From assembly GCF_014646195.1 (NCBI RefSeq), contig NZ_BMMZ01000006.1:62001-126000 (forward strand): a stretch of 64,000 bases of DNA, written 5' to 3'. This document shows, piece by piece, positions 28,478 through 37,043 of the stretch. A program made the position numbers and the translations under genes. The DNA is from Microlunatus endophyticus (GTDB lineage Bacteria > Actinomycetota > Actinomycetes > Propionibacteriales > Propionibacteriaceae). Under the pieces are notes generated by a model. That model was not told the origin of the DNA, did not search any database, and was given only the letters and a program-made list of their open reading frames with translations. Within the stretch, counting starts at the first letter, position 1. Each line of letters opens with the position of its first letter.

Positions 28478-29839
28478 ATGCTGAGCATCGGCGAGTTCGC
28501 CTCGTTGGGGCGGGTGACCGTCCGGCTGCTGCGCTACTACGACGAGATCGGCCTGCTCCGGCCGGCCCGGGTCGATCCGGACTCCAACTACCGCTCGTAC
28601 GCCCCCGGCCAGGTTCCGGTGCTCAACCGGATCCTGCAGCTGCGCGATTTCGGCATCCGGTTGGACGACATCAGCCGGATCGTGCACGGCGAGCTCGCGA
28701 CCGAGGCCGAACAGGAGCTGCTGCGGACCGCCCGCGGCCGGCTGGCCGATCAGGTCGAGGACAACATGCTGCGGCTCGCCCGGCTGGACGCGTACCAGAA
28801 GGCGTCCGAGGGCGAGCCGATGCCGGACACGATCGCCGTCGAGGTCGGACCGGTACCGGCACGGCGGATCGCTTATCTGGAAGGCTTCGCCGGCGGTTGG
28901 GGCAACCGGCACATCGGACCGGTGGTCGGTCCGTTGTTCGACCAGCTCGACCGCGGGCTCGGCGCCGCAGGCATCACCGACGCGGGCCCCGCGATCGCCA
29001 TCTACGAGGCACAGGATGCCGGGGACGCGACAGCAGTGCTGGTCACCGCGGCGCTCGTGGTCGATGACGCGATCGGCCCCAGTGCAGGCTATCGGGTGCG
29101 AACGCTGCCCGACATCGGCTGTGCAGCCATCGCCATCCACCGCGGCGACCTGTCGACCATCGACCAGTCCTGGCACGCGCTGACGGACTGGGTGCCCGCG
29201 AATGGCTACGAGATGACCGGCATCTGCCGCGAGGTCTACCTGACCCCGGGCGATCGGCCGCAGATCGAATGGGTGACTCAGCTCGTCCAACCGTCGGTCG
29301 GGCGTGATCAGCCCGGAGTCACCGGCTCAATGGACGACGGCCTCGACGTTGTCCAGCCGGATCACGCCGTAGTCGTAACCCTTGCGGCGGTAGACCACGC
29401 TCGGCGCCTGGACCTCCTTGTCGATGAACAGGAAGAAGTCGTGGCCGACCAGTTCCATCTGGTCCAGCGCCTCGCACAGCGTCATCGGTGCGGCCTGGTG
29501 GGTCTTCTGCCGTACCACCAGCGGACCGTCGCCCTGGACCTCCATGCCGGCGATGTTGCGGGTCTCAACGCCGTCGTGGTTCGCACCGTTGATCGCGGCG
29601 AGGTCGGCCGGGACCGCCGACGACGCCTCCTGCAACGAGCGCGGCTTGTGGCCGCCGTGGTGCACCCGGCGCCGGTCCGCCGCCTTGCGCAACTGGGCCA
29701 TCAGCTTCTCCAGGGCAAGGTCGAAAGCGGCCGACTTGGATTCGGCCGCCGCTTCGGCGCGGACCACAGGGCCCTTGGTGTGCAGGGTGATCTCCACCCG
29801 GCTTCCATGATCAAGTTGTCGTCTGTTGTGTTCCACTGA
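28478..29839 (+). CDS. MerR-family regulator with effector-binding domain; frame extends antisense to hpf
   Basis: The N-terminal 70 residues are a MerR helix-turn-helix: MLSIGEFASLGRVTVRLLRYYDEIGLLRP. After a helical linker, residues 110-270 form a GyrI-like effector-binding domain (ARRIAYLEGFAGG, then REVYLTPGDRPQIEWVTQLVQP). Homologues normally stop there, near 29295. Here no stop follows until 29839, adding about 180 low-confidence residues antisense to hpf. A one-base shift at about 29300 would meet TGA at 29305-29307. I therefore trust the first 270 residues and doubt the tail. It probably responds to small lipophilic ligands and may control the divergent GNAT gene. Confidence 0.7.
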   Translation: MLSIGEFASLGRVTVRLLRYYDEIGLLRPARVDPDSNYRSYAPGQVPVLNRILQLRDFGIRLDDISRIVHGELATEAEQELLRTARGRLADQVEDNMLRLARLDAYQKASEGEPMPDTIAVEVGPVPARRIAYLEGFAGGWGNRHIGPVVGPLFDQLDRGLGAAGITDAGPAIAIYEAQDAGDATAVLVTAALVVDDAIGPSAGYRVRTLPDIGCAAIAIHRGDLSTIDQSWHALTDWVPANGYEMTGICREVYLTPGDRPQIEWVTQLVQPSVGRDQPGVTGSMDDGLDVVQPDHAVVVTLAAVDHARRLDLLVDEQEEVVADQFHLVQRLAQRHRCGLVGLLPYHQRTVALDLHAGDVAGLNAVVVRTVDRGEVGRDRRRRLLQRARLVAAVVHPAPVRRLAQLGHQLLQGKVESGRLGFGRRFGADHRALGVQGDLHPASMIKLSSVVFH

Positions 29840-29962
29840 CACTTCGACATCGACGCGGATCACCCGGCCGTTGAGCTTCTCCAGCCTGTTGATCTTGTCA
29901 TCCACGTAACTGCGGAACTGCTCGGGCAGTGCACAATGTCGGCTCTTGACGACAACGTCCAT
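29327..29962 (-). CDS. hpf: Ribosome hibernation promoting factor, long form
   Basis: 211 residues. The N-terminal domain (DVVVKSRHCALPEQFRSYV, then DKINRLEKL) is the S30AE/RaiA fold that occupies the mRNA/tRNA channel. A linker leads to the C-terminal dimerisation domain ending APMTLCEALDQMELVGHDFFLF. The long form drives 100S ribosome dimers in stationary phase. The start is ATG 29962 with a near-perfect GGAGGT. The leader contains a strong hairpin (30041-30088). In mycobacteria and streptomycetes hpf lies between comF and secA; here comF is upstream beyond an MFS gene and secA is far downstream. Confidence 0.95.
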   Translation of the reverse strand: MDVVVKSRHCALPEQFRSYVDDKINRLEKLNGRVIRVDVEVSVEHNRRQLDHGSRVEITLHTKGPVVRAEAAAESKSAAFDLALEKLMAQLRKAADRRRVHHGGHKPRSLQEASSAVPADLAAINGANHDGVETRNIAGMEVQGDGPLVVRQKTHQAAPMTLCEALDQMELVGHDFFLFIDKEVQAPSVVYRRKGYDYGVIRLDNVEAVVH

Positions 29963-30040
29963 GTCAAACCTCCAACTGCAAACGGTCCCCGGGGTGCCGG
30001 GGAACATGATCTTCTGGGAGGCAGGCGTTACCCACTGTCC

Positions 30041-30088
30041 AAGAACGCAAAAGGCCGCACGCTCCGTACGGAGCTGCGGCCCGTTCTT
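30041..30088 (-). terminator. Terminator-like hairpin in the hpf leader
   Basis: Inner stem GGCCGCA-C-GCTCCG / CGGAGC-TGCGGCC (13 bp, one bulge, TA loop) is enclosed by AAGAACG (30041-30047) pairing with CGTTCTT (30082-30088). On the minus strand the inner stem is followed by TTTTGCGTTCTT, as in an intrinsic terminator. It lies about 80 nt before the hpf start codon. It may act as an attenuator, or stop antisense transcripts in either direction. Confidence 0.6.
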
Positions 30089-30185
30089 CTTGCGCACCCG
30101 GTGGTGTGTGCGACCTGATGGCTTCCTTCGCCATAACCAGACGGTAGCCCTGTCCCGGCCCGTTTTCCAGGGTTCTTCGGCATCT

Positions 30186-30229
30186 GATCGCCCGATGATC
30201 GCCTGATGATGGCCTGGTGATCGCCCGAC
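30186..30229. repeat. Four tandem 11-bp repeats upstream of the MFS gene
   Basis: GATCGCCCGAT, GATCGCCTGAT, GATGGCCTGGT and GATCGCCCGAC follow one another without gaps, 43 bp before the exporter start codon. Copies one and four differ at a single base. Eleven base pairs is one helical turn, so a protein binding each copy would line up on one face. The function is unknown. Confidence 0.7.
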
Positions 30230-30271
30230 CCCGCAGACAACAGCCTGACAGCCGACCAATAGCCTGGCCGG

Positions 30272-31753
30272 GTGACCTCAGCCCGCCAGGACGCGCCGTC
30301 GGGCGCGCAGCCGGACCCTGCTTCCGGCGGTGCGCCGGGGGCCGGTGCCGACTCCGGCCTGAACCGGCCGCTGGCGGTGCTGGCGGCGATCACCTTCTTC
30401 ATGGAGAACCTGGACGGCACCATCATCGCCACCGCGGCGCCGGCGATCGCCCGCGACCTCGGCACCCAGCCGGTGGCGATCAACGCCGCCATGACCAGCT
30501 ACCTGATCACACTGGCCGTCGGCATCCCGGTCTCCGGCTGGCTGACCGACCGCTTCGGGGCCCGGCGGGTCTTCATGCTCGCGATCGCGATCTTCACCCT
30601 GTCCTCGGCGTTGTGTGCGATGAGCCCGAATCTGGCCGTGCTGTGCCTGGTCCGGGTCGTCCAGGGCATCGGCGGCTCGATGATGGTTCCGGTCGGACGG
30701 CTGGTCGTGCTGCGGAACACCTCCAAGCGCAATCTGCTGGCGGCCACCGCCTATCTCACCTGGCCGGCGCTGCTGGCGCCGGTGATCGCGCCGACGCTGG
30801 GCGGCTGGCTGGCCAGCTACGCATCCTGGCACTGGATCTTCCTGATCAACATTCCGATCGGCATCGGCTGTTTCATCGCCGCCTGGATCCTGGTCACCGA
30901 CCCGCCGGTCCCGACCGTGCCCCGGCTGGACTGGATCGGATTCGTGTTGTGCGGCGGCTCGCTGGCCGCACTGTTGCTCGGCCTGGAGCAGATCGGCGGC
31001 GGCGACCGGTCGACCAACTGGCTGCTGACCGCTGCCCTGCTGGTGCTGGCCGTGGTCCTGGGCATCGCCTTCTGGCGCGGCCTGAAACGCCGGGAGCATC
31101 CACTGCTCGACCTCGGCGCGATGCGGGTACCGACATTCCGGGTGGTCAACGCCAGCGGCATGGTGTACCGGCTGGTGATCTCGGCCGCACCGTTCCTGCT
31201 GCCCCTGATGTTCCAGATCGGCTACGGCTGGAGCGCGGCCCGGGCGGGCCTGATGGTGATGGCGCTGTTCGCCGGAAACGTGCTGATCAAGCCCGCCACC
31301 AGCCCGCTGATCCGTCGATTCGGTTTCAAGACCATCGTGGTCGGCAGTTCGCTGCTCGGCGGCGTCGTCTTCGCCGGCTGCGCGATGCTCACCCCGCAGT
31401 CGCCGGTCTGGGTAATGGTGCTGCTGCTCTTCGCCAGCGGCATGTTCCGCTCGATCGGCTTCAGCGGCTACAACTCGCTGCAGTTCGCCGACATCCCGGT
31501 CCCGCAGATGTCGGAGGCCAACACCCTGTCGTCGACCATCGGCCAGATCGCCGCCGGCCTCGGTGTCGCCTTCGGCGCCCTGGCGTTGCGGGGCGCGGAC
31601 GGCATCCTGGCGGTCACCCATCCGCATGTCGGCCCCGAGGGCCCTTATCGGATCGCGTTCGCCATCCTGGCCGTGATCATGCTCTACCCCGTGCTCGAGG
31701 GCGGATTCGGACTGCATCGCAGGTCCGGCGCGGAGGTCGCTACCGGTCGCTGA
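30272..31753 (+). CDS. MFS drug transporter, DHA2 (EmrB/QacA) type
   Basis: 493 residues with about 14 hydrophobic segments after a 30-residue Pro/Ala/Gly-rich N-terminus. Motifs are ENLDGTIIATAAPAIARDLG (motif D1), [14 protein letters not shown] (motif A), RVVQGIGGSMMVPVGRL (motif B) and ALLAPVIAPTLGGWLASYASWHWIFLINIPI (motif C region, of which APVIAPTLGGWL is diagnostic of exporters). The start is GTG 30272. The gene lies between hpf and comF on the opposite strand and interrupts an otherwise conserved cluster. Its last 14 bp overlap the end of comF. Confidence 0.9.
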   Translation: MTSARQDAPSGAQPDPASGGAPGAGADSGLNRPLAVLAAITFFMENLDGTIIATAAPAIARDLGTQPVAINAAMTSYLITLAVGIPVSGWLTDRFGARRVFMLAIAIFTLSSALCAMSPNLAVLCLVRVVQGIGGSMMVPVGRLVVLRNTSKRNLLAATAYLTWPALLAPVIAPTLGGWLASYASWHWIFLINIPIGIGCFIAAWILVTDPPVPTVPRLDWIGFVLCGGSLAALLLGLEQIGGGDRSTNWLLTAALLVLAVVLGIAFWRGLKRREHPLLDLGAMRVPTFRVVNASGMVYRLVISAAPFLLPLMFQIGYGWSAARAGLMVMALFAGNVLIKPATSPLIRRFGFKTIVVGSSLLGGVVFAGCAMLTPQSPVWVMVLLLFASGMFRSIGFSGYNSLQFADIPVPQMSEANTLSSTIGQIAAGLGVAFGALALRGADGILAVTHPHVGPEGPYRIAFAILAVIMLYPVLEGGFGLHRRSGAEVATGR

Positions 31754-32480
31754 GCCGCGCGGCTGTCCGCGGGCCGCTGTGGCGTACTGTCGCCGCGATC
31801 ACCGCCGCTCCGACGACGTCCAGTCCCGCGACGCTGAGCGCCCGGGCGGCCTCGGTCAGACTCGATCCGGTGGTGACCAGGTCGTCCACGACAATCAGCC
31901 GTGCGGCTGCATCGGCGGACCCGGCCCGGCGCACGGCATAGGCGCCGGCGAGATTGGTGTGTCGTTCGGTCTCGGTCAGGTCGGACTGGTCGGCCAGCCG
32001 GCGCACCGGCCGCAGCAGTCGGACGACCCGGATCGGGTGGCCCCGCCGCTCCCGGTTGAGCCGAGCTGCCGCCGCGTGTGCGATCGCACCGGTCGCGTCT
32101 CGTCCCCGGGAGCGTACGGCCGCTGTGGAGGACGGCACCGGCACCAGCCGTACCTGTCCGGGCCCGGCCAGGTCCACCAGCGGTGCGAGCGATCTGGCCA
32201 GCCGCCGGCCCAGTGCCGGCGTCAACAGCCAGGCCTGGCGCTCCTTGTGGGCCGAGATCAGATTCCGCAGCAGCTCGTCGTACGGGCCGCCGGCCACCGT
32301 CGGCGGAAATCCGGCCGGACACGGTTCCGGCCTGGTGACGGACGGCTCCGGCTCCGCCAACAACGCACGGCACCCCGGGCACAGCCCGACCGCCGCCCGC
32401 CCGCAGCCCGGACAGGCGGCGCCGAGCAACAGGTCGCCGGCAACCGAGAACGCACGCTCGACTCGTCCGCCGTGGTCCAT
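31740..32480 (-). CDS. comF: ComF-family phosphoribosyltransferase-like protein
   Basis: 246 residues. An N-terminal zinc-ribbon (CPGCGRAAVGLCPGC) precedes a type I phosphoribosyltransferase fold with the PRPP motif VVDDLVTTGSSL. Family members take part in DNA uptake in competent bacteria. In actinobacteria the gene is conserved between lpqB and hpf without proven competence. The segment HKERQAWLLTPALGRRLA is also typical. ATG 32480 is the start; no clear ribosome site. It is 117 bp downstream of lpqB, and its 3' end overlaps the convergent MFS gene. Confidence 0.9.
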   Translation of the reverse strand: MDHGGRVERAFSVAGDLLLGAACPGCGRAAVGLCPGCRALLAEPEPSVTRPEPCPAGFPPTVAGGPYDELLRNLISAHKERQAWLLTPALGRRLARSLAPLVDLAGPGQVRLVPVPSSTAAVRSRGRDATGAIAHAAAARLNRERRGHPIRVVRLLRPVRRLADQSDLTETERHTNLAGAYAVRRAGSADAAARLIVVDDLVTTGSSLTEAARALSVAGLDVVGAAVIAATVRHSGPRTAARLSDR

Positions 32481-32596
32481 CGGCCCACTATGGCGCGCGA
32501 CCAGCCCCTGATGCAGCGTGACCGGCGCAGCCTGTGGACAAGTTCGGGTCAGCGTGCTGGCCGGTCTCGGCAGGCTCGCACGCCGCCGCCAACGGG

Positions 32597-34375
32597 CTAG
32601 CCGGGATAGGCGGCGCTGGACAGACTGCCCGGCAACAGGCTCCACTGGTCGCCGCTGCGGTAGAGCCACGACTTCGCATTCCTGCCGGACACGACGGCGT
32701 GGTAGGCGCCGCTGCGGTCGACCGAGGTGGCCAGCGACGTCGCACCCCAGTTGTCGGAGGTGCCGACCCGCTCGAACTGGGAGCCGTCGATCTCCACCCC
32801 GTACGGCTCGAAGCTTGCGCCTTCGGAGGCGGCGCCGAGGATCAGCAACCGGGTCGCGGAGATCCAGCCCAGATCAGCCAGTTGCTGGACCTGGGTGGAG
32901 TCGCTGTCGGCGAGGTCGATGACGTGCAGGTCACCCAGCCGGACGGTGTCACCCCGGATGATCGGCGCGATCGCCAGCACATCGTGGTCACCGACCTGGG
33001 CGATCACCGCCATCCGGGTGCCGTCCGGCGAGATCTGGAAATTCACCAGCCGCTCCTTGGCGAGCCAGGGCGCGGGCACGATGGTCGGCTTGGTGCTGTT
33101 GCCGCGGAAGACCCGTACCACCTGGTGTTCCGGCGAGCCGCTGACCGCCCAGAGCTCGTTGAAGCGGGTGTAGTCGGGGCGCAGCAGCGACTGCTGGTTG
33201 TAGAGCAGCGTCCGGGTGCTGTTCGCGCCGGCCGACTGGCTGCGCAGCAGGTGTTGGTTGTCAGTGACCACGGCGACCGTCTTGGCATCGCCGGCGACGG
33301 CCAGGGAGTCGATGCTGGGGCCCTTCCGGCCGAGTGCCCCGGCCAGTGGCGTGGTCTGGGAACCGTCAGCCCGCACCGTGACCACGGCTTTGTCCTGGAC
33401 CGCGAGCAGGTCGTCGCTGGTGCGTTCCGGGATCGGGCCGAACTGGGCGCCATAGCCGATCGGGACGTAGGCGCTGTCGCCCTTGCCGATCTGGCCCGGC
33501 ACTTGCAGCATGCTGCCGTTGGCGGTCAGCCGGAAGCCCTTGGGAGTCGAGTCGTCGATCTGGCCGAGCGTCCAGGCGATCTGCGCCGACATCTGGGACA
33601 ACTGCTCGTCCTTGAGCGAGGCGGCCTGTCTGCCGAGCGAGATCTGAGCGATGCCGTCGACCACCGGGACGCTGTTCAACGACGTCCGCGGGAAGGCTGT
33701 CGCCACTGCCGGCCGTAGGGCGTCGGTCGGGCCGCGGAGCAACGCCTGCAGCAATGCGCTCGCGGTCTGGCCGTCGATCGGCAGGTAGATCGGGTCAGGT
33801 ACCAGGGTGCGGAACTGCGGGTCGAAGAAATACAGGTTGTACGAGGTGTAGGTCGCGCTGAAGCTGGTGTCGCTGATCAGCAGCCCGTCCGGCGGGTTGC
33901 TGATCCGCCACTGGCCCTTGGCGTCCTTCTGCATCGCGAAGTCCTGGGTCAGCGGACCGGAGGTGGCGTTGAAACTGCCGTCGGCACCGACCTGGCCGAC
34001 CTTGCTCATGGAGAGCACGACATTGGTCTGGGTGCTGTCGTACTTCGGGTTGTTGTAGATCGTGATCTTGTCTTCGGGACGCCAGTGCGCACGGGCGCTG
34101 GTGGTCAGGAACTGCTTGGCGATCTGGTAGCCCGGCTGATAGCGGCTCATCGCCAGCAGGAAGCCGTCGATGATCACCCGCGGAGAGGCGTTCTGGACCG
34201 GGGGCTTGGGCACCACCTCGGGTCGGGAATTTCCTTGCCGGGTGCCCGAATCGGCCTGTTCGACGCTGCCGCTGGTGGGCACCGAGACGCAGCCGGCGAG
34301 CAGCAGGGCGGTGATCAGGGACCCGACCAGCAGCACCACTCGGCCGGGCCGGCGACCGATCAGCCGCGCGGTCAT
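32597..34375 (-). CDS. lpqB: Lipoprotein LpqB, accessory to the MtrAB two-component system
   Basis: 592 residues. A signal peptide ends in the lipobox LLLAGC (Cys at about residue 28), so the protein is lipid-anchored outside the membrane. A GerMN/sporulation-type domain occupies roughly residues 60-300, followed by a beta-propeller-like C-terminal half ending in a repeat region rich in PDGTRMAVIAQ- and SATRLLILGA-type strands. In mycobacteria LpqB interacts with the sensor MtrB and affects its signalling. The start ATG 34375 overlaps the mtrB stop (ATGA). Confidence 0.94.
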   Translation of the reverse strand: MTARLIGRRPGRVVLLVGSLITALLLAGCVSVPTSGSVEQADSGTRQGNSRPEVVPKPPVQNASPRVIIDGFLLAMSRYQPGYQIAKQFLTTSARAHWRPEDKITIYNNPKYDSTQTNVVLSMSKVGQVGADGSFNATSGPLTQDFAMQKDAKGQWRISNPPDGLLISDTSFSATYTSYNLYFFDPQFRTLVPDPIYLPIDGQTASALLQALLRGPTDALRPAVATAFPRTSLNSVPVVDGIAQISLGRQAASLKDEQLSQMSAQIAWTLGQIDDSTPKGFRLTANGSMLQVPGQIGKGDSAYVPIGYGAQFGPIPERTSDDLLAVQDKAVVTVRADGSQTTPLAGALGRKGPSIDSLAVAGDAKTVAVVTDNQHLLRSQSAGANSTRTLLYNQQSLLRPDYTRFNELWAVSGSPEHQVVRVFRGNSTKPTIVPAPWLAKERLVNFQISPDGTRMAVIAQVGDHDVLAIAPIIRGDTVRLGDLHVIDLADSDSTQVQQLADLGWISATRLLILGAASEGASFEPYGVEIDGSQFERVGTSDNWGATSLATSVDRSGAYHAVVSGRNAKSWLYRSGDQWSLLPGSLSSAAYPG

Positions 34376-36114
34376 CGGAGATCCTCGGCTTCATTGCCGA
34401 TCGCGCTGCCGGCAAGATCATGATCATGGTCGTGCAGTTGGGAACCCTGTTCGGGGGGAGCGGGCGGCAGGCCGGGCTGTTCGTCAGCGGGAGGCAGCGG
34501 CAGCGGCGAGATCAGATCCCGCGGTACCAGCGGCAGCGGTGACTGCTGCAGGATCGCACCGGCTCGTCGCGGCAGCGTGACCCGGAATTGTGCGCCACGG
34601 CCCGGCCGGCCCCAGGCGTTCAGCCAGCCGCCGTGCAGCCGGGTGTCCTCCATCGAGATCGACAGGCCGAGTCCGGTACCGCCGATCCGGCGCTCCCGCG
34701 ACGGGTCGGCGCGCCAGAACCGGTGGAACACCTGCTTTGCCTGGGCCGCCTCGAACCCGACGCCATGATCACGGACGGCGATCGCGACCGCATCCTCGTC
34801 ACTGGCCAGCAGGATGTCGATCGGCCGCGACTCACCGTGCTCGATCGCGTTGACCACCAGATTGCGCAGCACGCGCTCGATCCGGCGGCTGTCGATCTCC
34901 GCGGTGATCTCGCCGGGTGAATGCACCCGGATCTCGGTGTTGGACGAGGCCGCCAGTGATGCCGTACCTCCCAGCACCCGGTCGACCAGGTCGTTGATGT
35001 CGGTCTGGGCGGGCGCCAGTACGGCCGCGCCGGCGTCGAACCGGGAGATCTCCAGCAGGTCGGTCAACAGCGACTCGAAGCGATCGAGTTCGACCTGCAG
35101 CAGCTCCGCCGAGCGGGCAGCGACCGGGTCGAAGTCCTCGCGGGCCTCGTACAACATCTCGGCAGCCATCCGGACCGTCGTCAGCGGCGTCCGCAATTCG
35201 TGCGAGACATCGGTGACGAAGCGCTGCTGGACCCGGGACAACTCCTCCAGCTGGGTGATCTGCTTCTGCAGCTCCGACGCCATGTAGTTCATCGACAGGG
35301 CCAGCCGGGCAAGATCATCTTTGCCGCGTACGGTCATCCGATCCTCGAGGTTGCCCGAGGCCAGCCGTTCGGCGGCGCGGCGGGCGGCCCGGATCGGAGA
35401 CACGACCTGGCGGGCGACCAGCCCGGCGATGAAGGTCAGCAGGAAGATCAGCACCGCTCCGGTGATCACCACCGCCTGCTGCAGCGACCGGAGGGTCTCC
35501 GCCTCCTGCTCCATCGGGAAGATCACGTACACCTGATAGCCCTCGGTGCCGGGCACCTGGAGGGTGGTGCCGAACGCCTCGCCGGGCACGTTCTGCCCAC
35601 TCAGCGTGCGCACCTCGGTCGGTGCCTTCCACAGCCTGGTGTCGTTGGGCCGAGCCTGCACCCACTGGCGCAGATTCTGCGGGACGCTCGTCTCGGAAAT
35701 GTCATTGCTGGACTTCTGGGTGCCCAGCTGCGACTCCACGATCACGTAGTAACCGCCGGTGCTGCCGCTCTTGTCCGAGATGTCGGTGAGGATGCCGGCC
35801 AGCGTGTCGTTGATGTTGGTATCGCTGTCGATGTTGAGCGCGTCGAGTTGGGCCTGCGCGGTCCGGACCGCGAAATTCGCCTGCCCGTTGGCCGCCTGGT
35901 CCTTGGCGTTGAGGACGCCGATCGCCGCCTGCTGCATGAGCAGGATCCCGCCCAGCACCATCACGATCACCGACGCGACGAAGGTCGTCGAGACGACCCG
36001 CAGCGGCAACGACCGCTGCCAAGCGTCGACCGGAAGCCGCCACCACCGGTGTCGGGGTTGCAGCGGGTCGATCAGCAGTTCCAGATGATCAGTCACATCG
36101 GGGCCGTCAGTCAC
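34372..36114 (-). CDS. mtrB: Sensor histidine kinase MtrB
   Basis: 580 residues. A transmembrane helix at about residues 38-65 (VVSTTFVASVIVMVLGGILL) and a second near residue 210 (VVITGAVLIFLLTFIAGLVA) flank the extracytoplasmic sensor. A HAMP domain (SPIRAARRAAERLASGN), the H-box FVTDVSHELRTPLTTVRMA and the ATPase boxes NLVVNAIEHGE, VRDHGVGF and GGTGLGLSI follow. MtrB phosphorylates MtrA and coordinates cell division and cell-wall metabolism. The start is GTG 36114. It overlaps lpqB by 4 bp and follows mtrA by 40 bp. The C-terminal tail is Pro-rich with an HDHDHD run. Confidence 0.96.
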   Translation of the reverse strand: MTDGPDVTDHLELLIDPLQPRHRWWRLPVDAWQRSLPLRVVSTTFVASVIVMVLGGILLMQQAAIGVLNAKDQAANGQANFAVRTAQAQLDALNIDSDTNINDTLAGILTDISDKSGSTGGYYVIVESQLGTQKSSNDISETSVPQNLRQWVQARPNDTRLWKAPTEVRTLSGQNVPGEAFGTTLQVPGTEGYQVYVIFPMEQEAETLRSLQQAVVITGAVLIFLLTFIAGLVARQVVSPIRAARRAAERLASGNLEDRMTVRGKDDLARLALSMNYMASELQKQITQLEELSRVQQRFVTDVSHELRTPLTTVRMAAEMLYEAREDFDPVAARSAELLQVELDRFESLLTDLLEISRFDAGAAVLAPAQTDINDLVDRVLGGTASLAASSNTEIRVHSPGEITAEIDSRRIERVLRNLVVNAIEHGESRPIDILLASDEDAVAIAVRDHGVGFEAAQAKQVFHRFWRADPSRERRIGGTGLGLSISMEDTRLHGGWLNAWGRPGRGAQFRVTLPRRAGAILQQSPLPLVPRDLISPLPLPPADEQPGLPPAPPEQGSQLHDHDHDLAGSAIGNEAEDLR

Positions 36115-36154
36115 AATGGGCCATCAGTCACAGCAGTTCTGTGCGCGTCCGAGA

Positions 36155-36907
36155 TCAGGACGTCGTCTCGCCGGCCTTGTAGCCGATACCACGCACGGTG
36201 ATGACAATCTCGGGGTGCTCCGGATCCTTCTCGATCTTCGAACGCAGCCGTTGCACATGGACGTTGACCAGTCGGGTGTCCGCGGCGTGCCGGTAGCCCC
36301 AGACCTGCTCCAGCAGCACCTCGCGGCTGAAGACCTGCCACGGCCGGCGCGCGAGCGCGAGCAACAGATCGAATTCCAGCGGCGTCAGCTGGATCGGCTG
36401 GCCGTTGCGCTTGACGCTGTGCCCGTCGACGCTGATCACCAGGTCGCCGATCCGCAGCGACTCGACGTCGGCGTCCTCCGGCGTGCGGCGCAACCGGGTC
36501 CGGATCCGCGCGACCAGTTCCTTGGCCTTGAACGGCTTGGCGACGTAGTCGTCGGCGCCCGCCTCGAGCCCGTTGACGACGTCGATGGTGTCCGATTTGG
36601 CGGTCAACATGATGATCGGTACGCCGGATTCGGCGCGCAGATCGCGGCAGACATCGACGCCGTCGCGGCCGGGCAGCATCAGGTCCAGCAGCACCAGATC
36701 GGGGCGGGCCTCGTGGAAGGTTGCCAACGCCTTGTCGCCGTTGGCACACCAGACCGGGTCGAAGCCCTCGTTGCGCAGCACGATCGACAACATCTCCGCC
36801 AGCGCCGCATCGTCGTCCACGACCAGGATCCGGGTCCGGCCGCGGGCATCGGTCGTACGTCCTGGCTCGGCAACCGCCGACGCGGACGATCCGTCGAAGT
36901 CCTGCAC
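36155..36907 (-). CDS. mtrA: Response regulator MtrA (OmpR/PhoB type)
   Basis: 250 residues. The receiver domain holds VVDDDAAL (acidic pocket), LLDLMLPGRDG (phospho-acceptor Asp) and KPFKAKEL (conserved Lys). The winged-helix DNA-binding domain contains LTPLEFDLLLALARRP, REVLLEQVWGYRHAADTRLVNVHVQRLR and ITVRGIGYKAG. MtrA binds oriC and promoters of cell-wall hydrolase genes in mycobacteria. The first 25 residues are a non-conserved extension; GTG 36907 is supported by GAGGAG. It heads the mtrA-mtrB-lpqB operon and is divergent from tam. Confidence 0.97.
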   Translation of the reverse strand: MQDFDGSSASAVAEPGRTTDARGRTRILVVDDDAALAEMLSIVLRNEGFDPVWCANGDKALATFHEARPDLVLLDLMLPGRDGVDVCRDLRAESGVPIIMLTAKSDTIDVVNGLEAGADDYVAKPFKAKELVARIRTRLRRTPEDADVESLRIGDLVISVDGHSVKRNGQPIQLTPLEFDLLLALARRPWQVFSREVLLEQVWGYRHAADTRLVNVHVQRLRSKIEKDPEHPEIVITVRGIGYKAGETTS

Positions 36908-37043
36908 GCCAATACTCCTCTGCAGACGCTGCTTCGCCGCCGCCCGGTCGGCGGCGAGCGTGATTCATAGTAGGTCGTCCTTGCGCAAAACGGCGGCTGT
37001 CACGCGCCGAAGGGGTCCACGCCGATGTCGCGTGACGGTGATA

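Noticed and set aside
30186..30229. CRISPR-like array
   Set aside because: Repeats are 11 bp, tandem and without spacers, and no cas gene is present.
29963..30259. A longer N-terminus for hpf starting near 30259
   Set aside because: The extension has no similarity to hpf, and a near-perfect GGAGGT with correct spacing marks ATG 29962. The extension would also read through the leader hairpin.
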